28,751 bases of DNA from SIG440 sp045578305 (GCA_045578305.1 JAZNKA010000061.1:1-28751); one strand, 5' to 3'. Positions 6,790 through 15,573 are shown, numbered from the stretch's first letter. The notes: generated by a model from the letters alone, not told the origin. Translations and numbers: made by a program.

Positions 6790-6822
6790 AAAGATGCTAC
6801 AAATATGTGAAAGGAAACCAAA

Positions 6823-7311
6823 ATGAGGATACTTGGGATTGACCCCGGATATGCAATTGTGGGGGTCGGATGTATTGATTATGAGGGAAATCATTTTAAA
6901 ATAGTTGAGTATGGAGCAATCACAACCGAGGCGGGCGAGGAAATGTCTGACAGACTTAAAAAAGTTTATGACGAACTTTCGGATATGATTGAAAGAGTAA
7001 AACCCGATGCTGTGGCAATCGAAGAATTGTTTTTTTACAACAACCAAAAAACCGCTATTAACGTTGCTCAGGCGAGGGGCGTTTTGGTGCTTGCGGCCAA
7101 AAATTATGGAATTCCAGTTTTTGAGTATACACCGCTTCAGGTCAAGCAGGCGGTAGTAGGATATGGCAGGGCAGAAAAAAATCAGGTTCAGCAAATGACT
7201 AAGGCTATACTTGGACTTTCCGAGGTTCCAAAACCCGATGACACTGCCGATGCCCTTGCGATAGCTGTGTGCCATGCACACACGGGCAAAAATAGACAGT
7301 ACATATATTAG
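6823..7311 (+). CDS. ruvC: Crossover junction endodeoxyribonuclease RuvC
   Basis: Resolves Holliday junctions by paired nicks, working with the RuvAB branch-migration motor in recombinational repair. The 162-residue length is normal. The RNase H-like fold and its acidic catalytic residues are recognisable: D7 in GIDPG, E67 in AIEELFF, and D140 and D143 in PDDTADALAIAVCH. A ribosome binding site GAAAGGA precedes the ATG. The gene is divergent from argG and is separated from ruvAB by an alcohol dehydrogenase gene with its own promoter and terminator, instead of the common ruvC-ruvA-ruvB string. I could not assign a clear promoter; the ARG-box-like repeats lie where one would be expected. Confidence 0.96.
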   Translation: MRILGIDPGYAIVGVGCIDYEGNHFKIVEYGAITTEAGEEMSDRLKKVYDELSDMIERVKPDAVAIEELFFYNNQKTAINVAQARGVLVLAAKNYGIPVFEYTPLQVKQAVVGYGRAEKNQVQQMTKAILGLSEVPKPDDTADALAIAVCHAHTGKNRQYIY

Positions 7312-7357
7312 AAAATTGTGAACATTGTTAAAAAATTAACCAATTTGCCAAAAAATA

Positions 7358-7386
7358 TTGCATCTAAAAAAGAAGTATGATATATT
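7358..7386 (+). promoter_or_regulatory. Promoter of the alcohol dehydrogenase gene
   Basis: TTGCAT (7358-7363), 17 bases, then TATATT (7381-7386), about 45 bases before the start codon and followed by a strong AAGGAGAG ribosome binding site. Confidence 0.65.
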
Positions 7387-7434
7387 TAAAAAAGAGCAAG
7401 ATTTTTATTTTATTATATAAAAGGAGAGATAAAA

Positions 7435-8652
7435 ATGGCAAGATTTACTCTACCCCGCGATTTGTATCATGGTGAAGGGGCTTTGGAAACCCTAAAAACC
7501 TTGAAGGGCACGCGCGCAATGGTTTGCGTTGGCGGCGGCTCGATGAAGAAATTCGGTTTTCTTGACAAGGTTACCGCTTATCTTGAGGAAGCAGGTATGG
7601 AGGTTAAGCTGTTTGAAGGAATAGAGCCCGACCCCTCGGTTGATACTGTTATGCGCGGAGCAAAAGAGATGGAAGCGTTCCAGCCTGACTGGATTGTTGC
7701 TATCGGCGGCGGCTCGCCAATTGATGCGGCAAAGGCTATGTGGATCAAGTACGAATATCCCGAAATCACCTTTGAAGAAATGTGCGTGGTATTCGGCATT
7801 CCCGAGCTTCGCAAAAAGGCTAAGTTCTGTGCAATCCCATCGACTTCGGGTACTGCGACAGAAGTTACTGCATTTTCGGTTATTACAGACTACGAAAAGG
7901 GCATCAAATATCCCCTTGCTGATTTCGAAATCACTCCGGATATTGCCATTGTTGACCCGGCACTTGCAGAAACTATGCCTCAAAAGCTTACTGCTCATAC
8001 CGGTATGGATGCTATGACACACGCGATTGAAGCTTATGTTTCGACTGCAAACAGTGATTTTACTGACCCGCTTGCAATTTTTGCAATCAAGATGATTCAG
8101 GACAATCTTATTGATTCTTATAACGGCGATATGTCAAAGCGTGCGACAATGCACAATGCTCAGTGCCTTGCAGGTATGGCATTCTCGAATGCACTTTTGG
8201 GTATTGTTCATTCTATGGCTCACAAGACCGGTGCAATATTTGAGGACTTTGGCGCACATATTATTCATGGTGCGGCAAATGCTATGTATCTTCCCAAGGT
8301 TATCGCATACAACGCAAAAGACGAGACAGCTAAAAAGCGTTATGGTGTGATTGCGGACTTTATGAATCTGGGTGGTTCAAACGATGACGAAAAGGTTGCA
8401 AACCTTATCGCGTTCCTTCGTGATATGAACGACAAGCTCAACATTCCGCAGTGCATCAAAAATTACGGTGCAGACAGCTATCCTTGCGAACAAGGCTTTG
8501 TGCCTGAAGAAGTATTCCTTGAAAGACTTCCCGAAATCGCAAAGAATGCAGTTGCGGATGCTTGCACAGGCTCCAACCCGCGCAGCATCAATCCCGAGCA
8601 GATGGAAAAGCTTCTTAAGTGCTGCTACTATGACACAGAGGTTGATTTTTAA
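7435..8652 (+). CDS. Iron-containing alcohol dehydrogenase
   Basis: An NAD(P)-dependent group III (iron-type) alcohol dehydrogenase that interconverts an alcohol and an aldehyde, probably for NADH disposal in fermentation; the exact substrate cannot be read from the sequence. The N-terminal nucleotide domain has GGGS at 33-36 and GGGSPIDAAK at 91-100. The C-terminal all-helical domain carries the metal ligands D192 and H196 (GMDAMTHAIEAY), H263 (SMAHKTG) and H278 (HGAANAM). The 405-residue length is slightly above the ~385 of FucO/YqhD-like enzymes and the protein resembles the ADH half of AdhE. It is a stand-alone gene with promoter and terminator, inserted between ruvC and ruvAB. Codon use and strong signals suggest high expression, which is an inference. 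Confidence 0.92.
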   Translation: MARFTLPRDLYHGEGALETLKTLKGTRAMVCVGGGSMKKFGFLDKVTAYLEEAGMEVKLFEGIEPDPSVDTVMRGAKEMEAFQPDWIVAIGGGSPIDAAKAMWIKYEYPEITFEEMCVVFGIPELRKKAKFCAIPSTSGTATEVTAFSVITDYEKGIKYPLADFEITPDIAIVDPALAETMPQKLTAHTGMDAMTHAIEAYVSTANSDFTDPLAIFAIKMIQDNLIDSYNGDMSKRATMHNAQCLAGMAFSNALLGIVHSMAHKTGAIFEDFGAHIIHGAANAMYLPKVIAYNAKDETAKKRYGVIADFMNLGGSNDDEKVANLIAFLRDMNDKLNIPQCIKNYGADSYPCEQGFVPEEVFLERLPEIAKNAVADACTGSNPRSINPEQMEKLLKCCYYDTEVDF

Positions 8653-8666
8653 TCATTAAATACCTT

Positions 8667-8704
8667 GCCGTCAGTCCAAAATCTTTGGGCTGACGGCTTT
8701 TTAT
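8667..8704 (+). terminator. Terminator of the alcohol dehydrogenase gene
   Basis: An 11-bp stem (GCCGTCAGTCC at 8667-8677 with GGGCTGACGGC at 8687-8697, one G-T) is followed by TTTTTATT. Confidence 0.88.
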
Positions 8705-8719
8705 TATGTGCTTTTGGGG

Positions 8720-8748
8720 TTGATTTTTCAAAAAAAAGAGAGTATAAT
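8720..8748 (+). promoter_or_regulatory. Promoter of the ruvAB-metG operon
   Basis: TTGATT (8720-8725), 17 bases, then a perfect TATAAT (8743-8748). It lies about 65 bases before ruvA, right after the previous gene's terminator. I saw no convincing LexA-type box around it. Confidence 0.65.
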
Positions 8749-8816
8749 AAATGTAATATATTTAAAGTGGGAAAATTTTGTAATTATTCCCGGCGAAAGG
8801 CAAAGGGCAAAGGATT

Positions 8817-9422
8817 ATGTTTTATTATATAAAAGGTGAAATTGCACTCAAAACCGACAGCTTTGTCGTGATTGATGCAGGCGGAGTCGGATATCGGCTT
8901 TATGCAAGCACTGCTACTCTGGAAAAAATCGGAACTGCGGGAGAGATTGCAAAGCTTTATACCTATTCAAATTTCAAATCGTCAGCTGATATTTTTGATA
9001 TTTATGGTTTTGCCGATTTGGAAGAGCTTAACCTTTTTGAAATGATAATCGGCGTGTCAAGAGTCGGCGCAAAAACCGCGATTGCTTTGCTTTCGAACAT
9101 TTCACCGTCAAAATTTGCACTTTGTGTTTCGACAAACGATTACAAATATATCGCAAGCAAGACCCCGGGCCTTGGTGCCAAGGGAGCCGAACGTATAGTT
9201 CTTGAACTTAAGGACAAGTTCAAGGGTGTTGACCTTGACGGTATTTCGCCAGAAGAAGTAACAGAGGTTTATCACGGCGGAAGCTCTGACCGCGACGAAG
9301 CTGCAGGTGCGCTTATGGTACTTGGCTATTCGTCACAGGAGGCAAAGCGTGCGGTTGCATCGGCAAGCGGTACTGTTGAAGAAATGGTAAAGATAGGTTT
9401 AAAAAACTTGATGAAAGGTTAA
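8817..9422 (+). CDS. ruvA: Holliday junction branch migration protein RuvA
   Basis: Binds the four-way junction as a tetramer and loads the RuvB motor. The 201-residue protein begins with the OB-fold domain (MFYYIKGEI..DAGGVGYRLYAS), followed by the helix-hairpin-helix region (FEMIIGVSRVGAKTAIALLS and TPGLGAKGAERIVLELKDK, about residues 77-140) and a C-terminal domain III after an acidic linker (EAAGALMVLGYSSQEAKRAV) that contacts RuvB. It is the first gene of an operon with ruvB nine bases downstream, then metG. Confidence 0.96.
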   Translation: MFYYIKGEIALKTDSFVVIDAGGVGYRLYASTATLEKIGTAGEIAKLYTYSNFKSSADIFDIYGFADLEELNLFEMIIGVSRVGAKTAIALLSNISPSKFALCVSTNDYKYIASKTPGLGAKGAERIVLELKDKFKGVDLDGISPEEVTEVYHGGSSDRDEAAGALMVLGYSSQEAKRAVASASGTVEEMVKIGLKNLMKG

Positions 9423-9431
9423 ACCAATATT

Positions 9432-10490
9432 ATGGAATTTGAAAACGAAAGCCGCATTATTTCGGCAAAAGAAATGGGTGGCGACAACGAAATTGAATAT
9501 GGACTGAGGCCAAAGACATTGGACGATTACATCGGGCAGACAAAGGTGAAAGAGAATCTTAAGGTTTTTATGGAAGCTGCAAAAAACCGCGGCGAACAGC
9601 TTGACCATGTTTTGCTTTATGGACCTCCGGGCCTGGGCAAAACCACTCTGGCTGGCATAATCGCCAACGAGATGGGAGTAAACATCCGCATCACATCCGG
9701 TCCAGCAATCGAAAAACAAGGCGATTTGGCGGCGCTGCTTACCAACCTTTCGGAGAATGATATTTTGTTTATTGACGAAATTCACCGACTTAATCGCAGC
9801 GTTGAGGAAATCCTCTATCCTGCGATGGAAGACGGCGCACTTGATATTATCATCGGCAAAGGTCCGTCGGCAAGGTCAATAAGGCTTGACTTGCCCAAAT
9901 TCACGCTTATCGGTGCAACCACCAAGGCAGGTGCACTTACGGCGCCGCTTCGCGACAGATTTGGCGTTATAAGCCGGCTTGAAATTTACAAAACCCAGGA
10001 CCTTATGGAAATAATAAAGCGCTCGGCGGGAATTTTGAATATTGAAATAACCGAAAAAGGAGCGGCTGAAATTGCTTCAAGGTCAAGGGGTACCCCACGA
10101 ATTGCAAACCGACTTCTGCGAAGAGTCCGTGATTTTGCCGAGGTAAAGGCAAACGGCGTTATTACCGACCAGGTTGCAGATTTTGCACTGAGGATGCTGG
10201 AGGTTGACAAGCTTGGACTTGACTCGACAGACAAACGAATGTTGCTTTCGATAATCAACAACTATGACGGCGGTCCTGTCGGACTTGACACCATTGCCGC
10301 AACAATTGGCGAAGAGAGCGACACCATAGAGGATGTGTACGAGCCGTTTCTGATGCAGATTGGGTTTATAAACCGCACTCCCAGAGGAAGAATGGTAACA
10401 AGGCTTGCATACGAGCATTTTGGAATTGAGTACAGGTCCGGTAATGTCAGCGAGCCTGAAATTACACTGTTTGATGATGTAAAAGAATAA
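9432..10490 (+). CDS. ruvB: Holliday junction DNA helicase RuvB
   Basis: The AAA+ hexameric motor that drives branch migration with RuvA. The 352-residue length is normal. After LRPKTLDDYIGQ it shows Walker A GPPGLGKT at residues 64-71, Walker B with DEIHRLNR at 115-122, sensor and arginine-finger region GATTKAGALTAPLRDRFG, and the winged-helix C-terminal domain beginning near GLDSTDKRMLL and including GGPVGLDTIAATIGEE. It follows ruvA by nine bases and precedes metG by 23 bases, so the three are probably co-transcribed. Confidence 0.97.
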   Translation: MEFENESRIISAKEMGGDNEIEYGLRPKTLDDYIGQTKVKENLKVFMEAAKNRGEQLDHVLLYGPPGLGKTTLAGIIANEMGVNIRITSGPAIEKQGDLAALLTNLSENDILFIDEIHRLNRSVEEILYPAMEDGALDIIIGKGPSARSIRLDLPKFTLIGATTKAGALTAPLRDRFGVISRLEIYKTQDLMEIIKRSAGILNIEITEKGAAEIASRSRGTPRIANRLLRRVRDFAEVKANGVITDQVADFALRMLEVDKLGLDSTDKRMLLSIINNYDGGPVGLDTIAATIGEESDTIEDVYEPFLMQIGFINRTPRGRMVTRLAYEHFGIEYRSGNVSEPEITLFDDVKE

Positions 10491-10513
10491 ATAAACGAGA
10501 AGGATTTGGTATA

Positions 10514-12442
10514 ATGGAAAAACAAAAGTTTTATCTTACAACAGCAATTGCATATACATCAAGAAAGCCACATATAGGCAACACCTATGAGGTTGTTCTT
10601 TCGGACAGTATAGCAAGATTTAAAAGAGGTATGGGTTTTGATGTCTTCTTTTTGACCGGCACAGACGAGCATGGTCAAAAAATTCAGCAGCTTGCAGAGG
10701 AGAGCGGCATTTCGCCCCAGACTTATGTTGATGGAGTCGCAGGCGAGATAAAGGATATATGGAATCTTATGAATGCGTCATATGACAAGTTTATCCGTAC
10801 TACAGATGATTACCACGTTGAAAGCGTGCAGAAAATCTTCAAAAAGCTTTACGAGCAGGGAGATATCTACAAGGATTCCTACACCGGCTGGTATTGCACT
10901 CCGTGTGAATCCTTCTGGACCGAGACTCAGCTTGTGGACGGCAAGTGCCCCGATTGCGGCCGCGAGGTGCATCAGGGCAACGAGGAAGCGTACTTCTTCA
11001 AAATGAGCAAGTATCAGGAAAGACTTGAAAAATATATCGAGGAAAATCCCGACTTCATTCAGCCCGAATCACGCAAGAGAGAGATGATTAACAACTTTAT
11101 AAAGCCCGGAATTCAGGACCTTTGTGTGTCAAGAACAAGTATAAGCTGGGGCATTCCGGTTAGCTTTGACGACAAACACACTGTTTATGTGTGGCTTGAT
11201 GCACTTACCAACTATATCAATGCTCTTGGCTATACACCCGAGAAAAAAGGCGAGCTTTATGACAAATACTGGCCCGCAGATGTGCATATTATAGGAAAGG
11301 ATATCCTCAGATTCCACACAATTTACTGGCCGATATTCCTTATGGCACTTGGCGAGCCTCTTCCCAAAAAGGTTTTTGGTCATCCCTGGCTTTTAAGCGG
11401 CGAGGATAAGATGAGCAAGTCGCTTGGCAATGTTATTTATGCTGATGATTTGGCAAGACATTTTGGGGTTGACGGTGTGAGATATTATCTGCTTCGTGAG
11501 ATGCCCTATGCACAGGACGGAACAATAACCTATGAAAAGATAATAAATTCATACAATACCGACCTTGCAAATACTCTTGGCAACCTTGCAAATAGAACGG
11601 TTGCAATGGTAAATAAGTATTTTGACGGCGTTGTGCCCGAAAAGTCGGCATCCACAGGCTTTGAGGATGATTTGGCAGAGGTTGCAAACGCTGCCAAGGC
11701 AGAAATGATAAAGTTTATGGACGAATATCGCACAGCAGATGCGCTTGATGCACTCTGGAAACTTCCTAACCGTGCAAACAAATATATCGACGAAACAATG
11801 CCCTGGGCTCTTGCAAAAGATGAGGCTAAAAAAGAAGAGCTTAAGACTGTTATGTACAGTCTGGTCGAGTCGCTCAGGTGGATTGCGTCGCTTCTTGTGC
11901 CATTTATGCCCGAAACTGCAGAAAAATTAGCGGCGGCAATTGGCGTAAAGAATATCGATATATGTGAACTTGACGGATTTGGAGCGGCGGCAGGAGGGCA
12001 GAAGGTAGCAGAAAATGCAATGCTTTTTGCAAGAATTGATGCCGAGAAAAAGCTTGCCGAAATCCAGGAAGAAAATATGGCAAACCAAAAGCCTGCTATA
12101 AAGATTGAGCCGTTTAAAGAAAACATCGATTTTGACAAATTCCTTGAACTTGATATCAGGGTGGGCAAGGTGCTTGAGTGTGAGGCTGTGCCCAAGTCGT
12201 CAAAACTTCTTAAGTTTAAAATCGAGACAGGAAGCGAGACCAGACAGATTCTTTCGGGTATTGCAAAGTATTACAAGCCCGAAGATTTGATTGGAAAGAA
12301 TGTTTTGTTTGTTGCAAATTTTGCTCCGCGAAAGATGATGGGATACGAGTCTCAGGGAATGATACTGAGTGCCGAGCACGATGACAAGTTGGTTGTTACA
12401 ACCGTGCTTGACGATATTCAAAGCGGCGCACAAATTGTATAG
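10514..12442 (+). CDS. metG: Methionine--tRNA ligase
   Basis: Charges tRNA-Met in the cytoplasm. The 642-residue protein has the class I HIGH-type motif (KPHIGNTYE, residues 18-26) and the KMSKS loop (299-303). A connective-peptide zinc knuckle has Cys128, Cys131, Cys145 and Cys148. A C-terminal tRNA-binding domain (EMAP/Trbp111-like, FDKFLELDIRVGKVLECEA, about residue 540 to the end) mediates dimerisation or tRNA binding. The ribosome binding site GAAGGA precedes the ATG. It sits behind ruvAB in the same orientation, with no T-box or other leader seen. Confidence 0.97.
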   Translation: MEKQKFYLTTAIAYTSRKPHIGNTYEVVLSDSIARFKRGMGFDVFFLTGTDEHGQKIQQLAEESGISPQTYVDGVAGEIKDIWNLMNASYDKFIRTTDDYHVESVQKIFKKLYEQGDIYKDSYTGWYCTPCESFWTETQLVDGKCPDCGREVHQGNEEAYFFKMSKYQERLEKYIEENPDFIQPESRKREMINNFIKPGIQDLCVSRTSISWGIPVSFDDKHTVYVWLDALTNYINALGYTPEKKGELYDKYWPADVHIIGKDILRFHTIYWPIFLMALGEPLPKKVFGHPWLLSGEDKMSKSLGNVIYADDLARHFGVDGVRYYLLREMPYAQDGTITYEKIINSYNTDLANTLGNLANRTVAMVNKYFDGVVPEKSASTGFEDDLAEVANAAKAEMIKFMDEYRTADALDALWKLPNRANKYIDETMPWALAKDEAKKEELKTVMYSLVESLRWIASLLVPFMPETAEKLAAAIGVKNIDICELDGFGAAAGGQKVAENAMLFARIDAEKKLAEIQEENMANQKPAIKIEPFKENIDFDKFLELDIRVGKVLECEAVPKSSKLLKFKIETGSETRQILSGIAKYYKPEDLIGKNVLFVANFAPRKMMGYESQGMILSAEHDDKLVVTTVLDDIQSGAQIV

Positions 12443-12468
12443 TAATTACAGACAGGAGGGTCAGACAG

Positions 12469-13668
12469 ATGGATATTTTTAAAACAGCAGACATACTTTT
12501 GCCCGATTCGGTTGATATGGAAAAATGGAGCGTTGTTGCTTGCGACCAATATACCGCTCAGCCCGAATACTGGGAAAGAGTTGAAAAATTTGCAGGTGAC
12601 AGCCCGTCAACGCTTAATATTGTTTATCCCGAGGCATTTTTGTCCGAGGGAGATGCAAGAATTGAAAAAATCAACGCCAAAATGCAGGAATATATTGACA
12701 AGAAAATCTTTGCTACCCTTAAAAACAGTCTTGTTTATGTAGAACGCACCCTAAACAGCGGCAAAATCAGAAAGGGTATTGTTGGTGCAATCGACCTTGA
12801 ATGCTATGATTTTTCAAAAGGGTCAAAAAGTGAAATCCGTGCAACCGAAGGGACTATTTTAGAGCGCATTCCGCCCAGAGTGAAAATCCGCGAGAATGCG
12901 CCCCTGGAGCTTCCGCATGCAATTCTTTTGATGAACGACAAAGAAGATGATGTAATTGGCAAGGTCGCAAAAGAAAAGCAGATTTATGATTTTGATTTGA
13001 TGGAAAATGGCGGACATATTTCAGGATGGCATATTTCGGGGGATATGGCAGAGGCAGTTGTAGACCGAGTAAACCGCTATGCAAAGTCGGCAAAGGACAA
13101 TCTGGTTTTTGCTGTCGGTGACGGCAACCATTCGCTTGCGACAGCCAAGACCTGCTGGGAGAATATAAAGAGAACCCTTCCCGAAAGCGAAAGAGAAACT
13201 CATCCTGCAAGATTTTGCCTTGTTGAAATTGAAAATATACACGACGAGTCTTTGGAATTTGAGCCAATTCACAGAGTTGTTTTTGGGCAAAAGCCCGAGG
13301 CTGTTCTTGATGATCTTAAAAAGTTTTATGATGTAACTGAACAAGCAGAAGACGGCGCACAAAAAATTGTTGTGGTATTTGGCGACACAAAAAAGGATAT
13401 TTACATAAAAAATCCCTCGTCAAATCTTGAGGTAGGGACACTTCAAAACTTCCTTGATGTTCGTGGATACGAGCTTGACTACATACACGGTGCAGATGTG
13501 GTAGAAAACCTTGCAAGCGGCGATGATACCATTGGGTTTATACTCCCGTGTCCTGACAAGTCAGAGCTTTTTGAGGCGGTAATAAAGGACGGCGCTCTAC
13601 CAAGAAAGACATTCTCTATGGGTGAAGCAAACGAAAAAAGATTTTATCTTGAAGCGAAAGAAATTTAA
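12469..13668 (+). CDS. DUF1015 family protein
   Basis: A 399-residue cytoplasmic protein of the DUF1015 family; its function is not established and I do not assign one. Family landmarks seen are the start MDIFKTADILLP with WSVVACDQYTAQPEYW (residues 20-35), ATEGTILERIPPR (125-137), and the hallmark VGDGNHSLATAK at 216-227. The Gly-Asp-Gly-Asn-His cluster looks like an active or ligand site, which is inference. There is no signal peptide or membrane segment. It has an AGGAGGG ribosome binding site and lies 26 bases behind metG, so it is probably part of the ruvAB-metG transcript. It is followed by a hairpin and an MFS transporter. Confidence 0.85.
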   Translation: MDIFKTADILLPDSVDMEKWSVVACDQYTAQPEYWERVEKFAGDSPSTLNIVYPEAFLSEGDARIEKINAKMQEYIDKKIFATLKNSLVYVERTLNSGKIRKGIVGAIDLECYDFSKGSKSEIRATEGTILERIPPRVKIRENAPLELPHAILLMNDKEDDVIGKVAKEKQIYDFDLMENGGHISGWHISGDMAEAVVDRVNRYAKSAKDNLVFAVGDGNHSLATAKTCWENIKRTLPESERETHPARFCLVEIENIHDESLEFEPIHRVVFGQKPEAVLDDLKKFYDVTEQAEDGAQKIVVVFGDTKKDIYIKNPSSNLEVGTLQNFLDVRGYELDYIHGADVVENLASGDDTIGFILPCPDKSELFEAVIKDGALPRKTFSMGEANEKRFYLEAKEI

Positions 13669-13671
13669 AAA

Positions 13672-13699
13672 ATTGAGGGCGGCGTGTGCTGCCCTCAAT
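13672..13699 (+). other. Hairpin between the DUF1015 gene and the MFS gene
   Basis: The arms ATTGAGGGC (13672-13680) and GCCCTCAAT (13691-13699) pair over nine bases, extended by three weaker inner pairs. It is followed by ATTGCTGATTGGG, without a T-tract, so it is an inefficient terminator at best. Confidence 0.55.
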
Positions 13700-13719
13700 A
13701 TTGCTGATTGGGTGATTTT

Positions 13720-14910
13720 ATGAAGTCGTTAAGTTATAAGCATACATTTTTTTCTTGTTACATAGGGGCATTTGTCCAGGCGATTGTGTGTGTATTTTTG
13801 CCTCTCTTATTTGTGATATTCAATCGTGAGTACGGCATATCACTTCCGCTTGTTACTTTGCTTGCGACGGTCAACTTTATGACTCAGCTTGCAACCGACA
13901 GCATAGCGATATTTTTTGTCGAAAAAATTGGATATCGAAAGGCGGGCCTTTTGGCATACTTTTTTGTGGCTGCGGGACTTTTTTGCTTAGGTGTGATTGC
14001 TCCACTGCTTGAAAATGTATATATTGGAATTTTTGTTTCGGTCATAATGTTTTCGATTGGCGGAGGACTTCTGGAGGTTTTGCTGAGCCCGATTGTTGAA
14101 GGCTGTCCGTCCGAAAACAAGTCCGCGTCGATGAGCCTTCTTCATTCGATGTTTGGGTTTGGCTCGGCGGCAGCTATTGTTGTTACAACTTTGCTGCTTA
14201 AAATCTTCGGTTGGCAAAGCTGGCGGGCGATTTCGGCGCTTTGGGCACTTTTGCCATTTTTAAACGGAATTTATTTTGCTTTTGTTCCGGTAAACAATCT
14301 TGTGAATTCAAACGAGAAAACTCCGCTAACGACACTTTTTGCCGACAAAACATTTTTGGGATTTTTGCTTGTTATGGTGTGCGGTGGAGCATCCGAGATT
14401 GGAATGAGTCAATGGGCATCGGCATTTGCCGAAAGCTCGCTTGGCATAAGCAAAGCGGCAGGCGATGTTCTGGGCCCGTGTGTTTTTGCGCTTATGTTGG
14501 CTCTTGCAAGGCTTTTGTATTCAAAATTTGCTGATCGAATTGACCTTTCGGCGTGTATTATTGCAAGCGGTGCGTTTGCTTGTGCTTGCTATCTTGCAGC
14601 GGCGCTTGTGCCATTAAACATAATTGCCCTTCTTGCTTGTGGCTTTTGTGGTTTTACTACAGGAATTTTGTGGCCGGGCACAATCAGCTTAGCGGCCGAA
14701 AAGTACCCAATGGGCGGGGCGTCCTTGTTTGCAATTCTTGCTCTTGCCGGGGATATAGGTTGTAGTGTGGGACCATCGGTCATTGGTTTTGCAGCGTCAA
14801 TATTTGGCGGAGACCTAAAAACAGGATTGCTTTTTGGAGCATCCTTTCCACTGATTTTGGTTGCGGGTCTTGCAATACTTAAAAAGAAAGATTTGAACCA
14901 TAAAAAATAA
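13720..14910 (+). CDS. Major facilitator superfamily transporter
   Basis: A 396-residue integral membrane protein with about 12 hydrophobic helices, typical of the MFS. The best-preserved pieces are the loop VEKIGYRKAGLLAYFFVAAG after helix 2, the LLHSMFGFGSAAAIV segment in helix 5, and LYSKFADRIDLS, which resembles the second-half cytoplasmic loop. It is closest in feel to the fucose/glucose permease-like branch, but the substrate is unknown. The start at ATG 13720 follows GGGTGAT; an in-frame TTG at 13708 would have no ribosome binding site. It is the last gene of the ruvAB-side run and ends inside a bidirectional terminator shared with the pyrophosphatase gene. Confidence 0.85.
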   Translation: MKSLSYKHTFFSCYIGAFVQAIVCVFLPLLFVIFNREYGISLPLVTLLATVNFMTQLATDSIAIFFVEKIGYRKAGLLAYFFVAAGLFCLGVIAPLLENVYIGIFVSVIMFSIGGGLLEVLLSPIVEGCPSENKSASMSLLHSMFGFGSAAAIVVTTLLLKIFGWQSWRAISALWALLPFLNGIYFAFVPVNNLVNSNEKTPLTTLFADKTFLGFLLVMVCGGASEIGMSQWASAFAESSLGISKAAGDVLGPCVFALMLALARLLYSKFADRIDLSACIIASGAFACACYLAAALVPLNIIALLACGFCGFTTGILWPGTISLAAEKYPMGGASLFAILALAGDIGCSVGPSVIGFAASIFGGDLKTGLLFGASFPLILVAGLAILKKKDLNHKK

Positions 14911-14950
14911 ATTAAAGGAGCAGTGGTTTCACTGCTCCTTTAATTTATTT
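14905..14950. terminator. Bidirectional terminator between the MFS gene and ppa
   Basis: A perfect 21-bp inverted repeat (14905-14925 with 14930-14950) has a 4-nt GTTT loop. The GC-rich core GGAGCAGTG/CACTGCTCC is flanked by AT tracts that give T-runs on both strands. The palindrome includes the stop codons of both convergent genes. Confidence 0.9.
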
Positions 14951-15481
14951 ACAAAATTTTTCTATATAATTATCAATTGCCGCATCAATAATTTTTGTTG
15001 CTTCATCGCGGCCCTGAACTTCATCAACTGCAGTATCTTTGTTTTCTAAGTTTTTGTAAACCGAGAAGAAGTGACGCATTTCTTCAAAAATATGTTTAGG
15101 CAGTTCTTCAATGTTTGAATAATGATTGTAGTTGGGGTCGTTGAAAGGAATGGCGATAATCTTTTCGTCTGCTCTGCCGTTGTCAATCATTTTTATAACG
15201 CCTATTGGATATGCGCGTACCAGTGACATAGGCTCCAAAGGTTCGGCGCAGATAAGCAGGACATCAAGCGGGTCGTTGTCGTCGCCATAGGTCCTTGGAA
15301 TAAATCCGTAGTTTGCCGGATAGTGGGTGGAAGTGTAGAGAATTCGGTCAAGGATTATGTATCCTGTTTCTTTGTCAAGTTCGTACTTTTTTTTGCTGCC
15401 TTTCGAAATTTCAACCACGCAGATAAAGTCTTCGGTAGTGATACGTTTTGGTGAAATGTCGTGCCATATATTGCCTGCCAT
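14945..15481 (-). CDS. ppa: Inorganic pyrophosphatase (family I, soluble)
   Basis: Hydrolyses PPi to two phosphates in the cytoplasm, pulling biosynthetic reactions forward. The 178-residue length matches the bacterial enzyme (175 in E. coli). The family I signature YGDDNDPLDVL (residues 65-75) supplies metal-binding D68, D70 and D73. The substrate-contacting KYELDK (32-37), YPANYGFIPRT (54-64) and the later Asp/Lys residues are also in place. The start at 15481 is six bases after GGAG; an ATG four codons upstream overlaps that site and is less likely. Arginine synthesis and tRNA charging in this window both release PPi, while the PPi-type phosphofructokinase would consume it. Confidence 0.95.
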   Translation of the reverse strand: MAGNIWHDISPKRITTEDFICVVEISKGSKKKYELDKETGYIILDRILYTSTHYPANYGFIPRTYGDDNDPLDVLLICAEPLEPMSLVRAYPIGVIKMIDNGRADEKIIAIPFNDPNYNHYSNIEELPKHIFEEMRHFFSVYKNLENKDTAVDEVQGRDEATKIIDAAIDNYIEKFCK

Positions 15482-15523
15482 AATAATCTCCATTCTGTCT
15501 TTAATGTAAAGACTCTTTTTTTT

Positions 15524-15552
15524 AGTCTATCATATTTTTTACAAAAAATCAA
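15524..15552 (-). promoter_or_regulatory. Promoter of ppa
   Basis: On the - strand, TTGATT (complement of 15547-15552) lies 17 bases from TAGACT (complement of 15524-15529), about 40 bases upstream of the start codon. The -10 box is part of a short AGACT/AGTCT inverted repeat (15510-15514 with 15524-15528). Confidence 0.55.
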
Positions 15553-15573
15553 CCCATATTAAAAGTTATGTAT

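Noticed and set aside
7317..7332. GAACATTGTTA resembling a LexA box near ruvC and upstream of the alcohol dehydrogenase gene.
   Set aside because: The spacing between half-sites is three and not four bases, the right half does not match GTTC, and it lies after ruvC.
11530..12195. A 221-codon - strand frame inside metG.
   Set aside because: It is an Ala/Ser-rich mirror of a conserved synthetase frame with no start signals.
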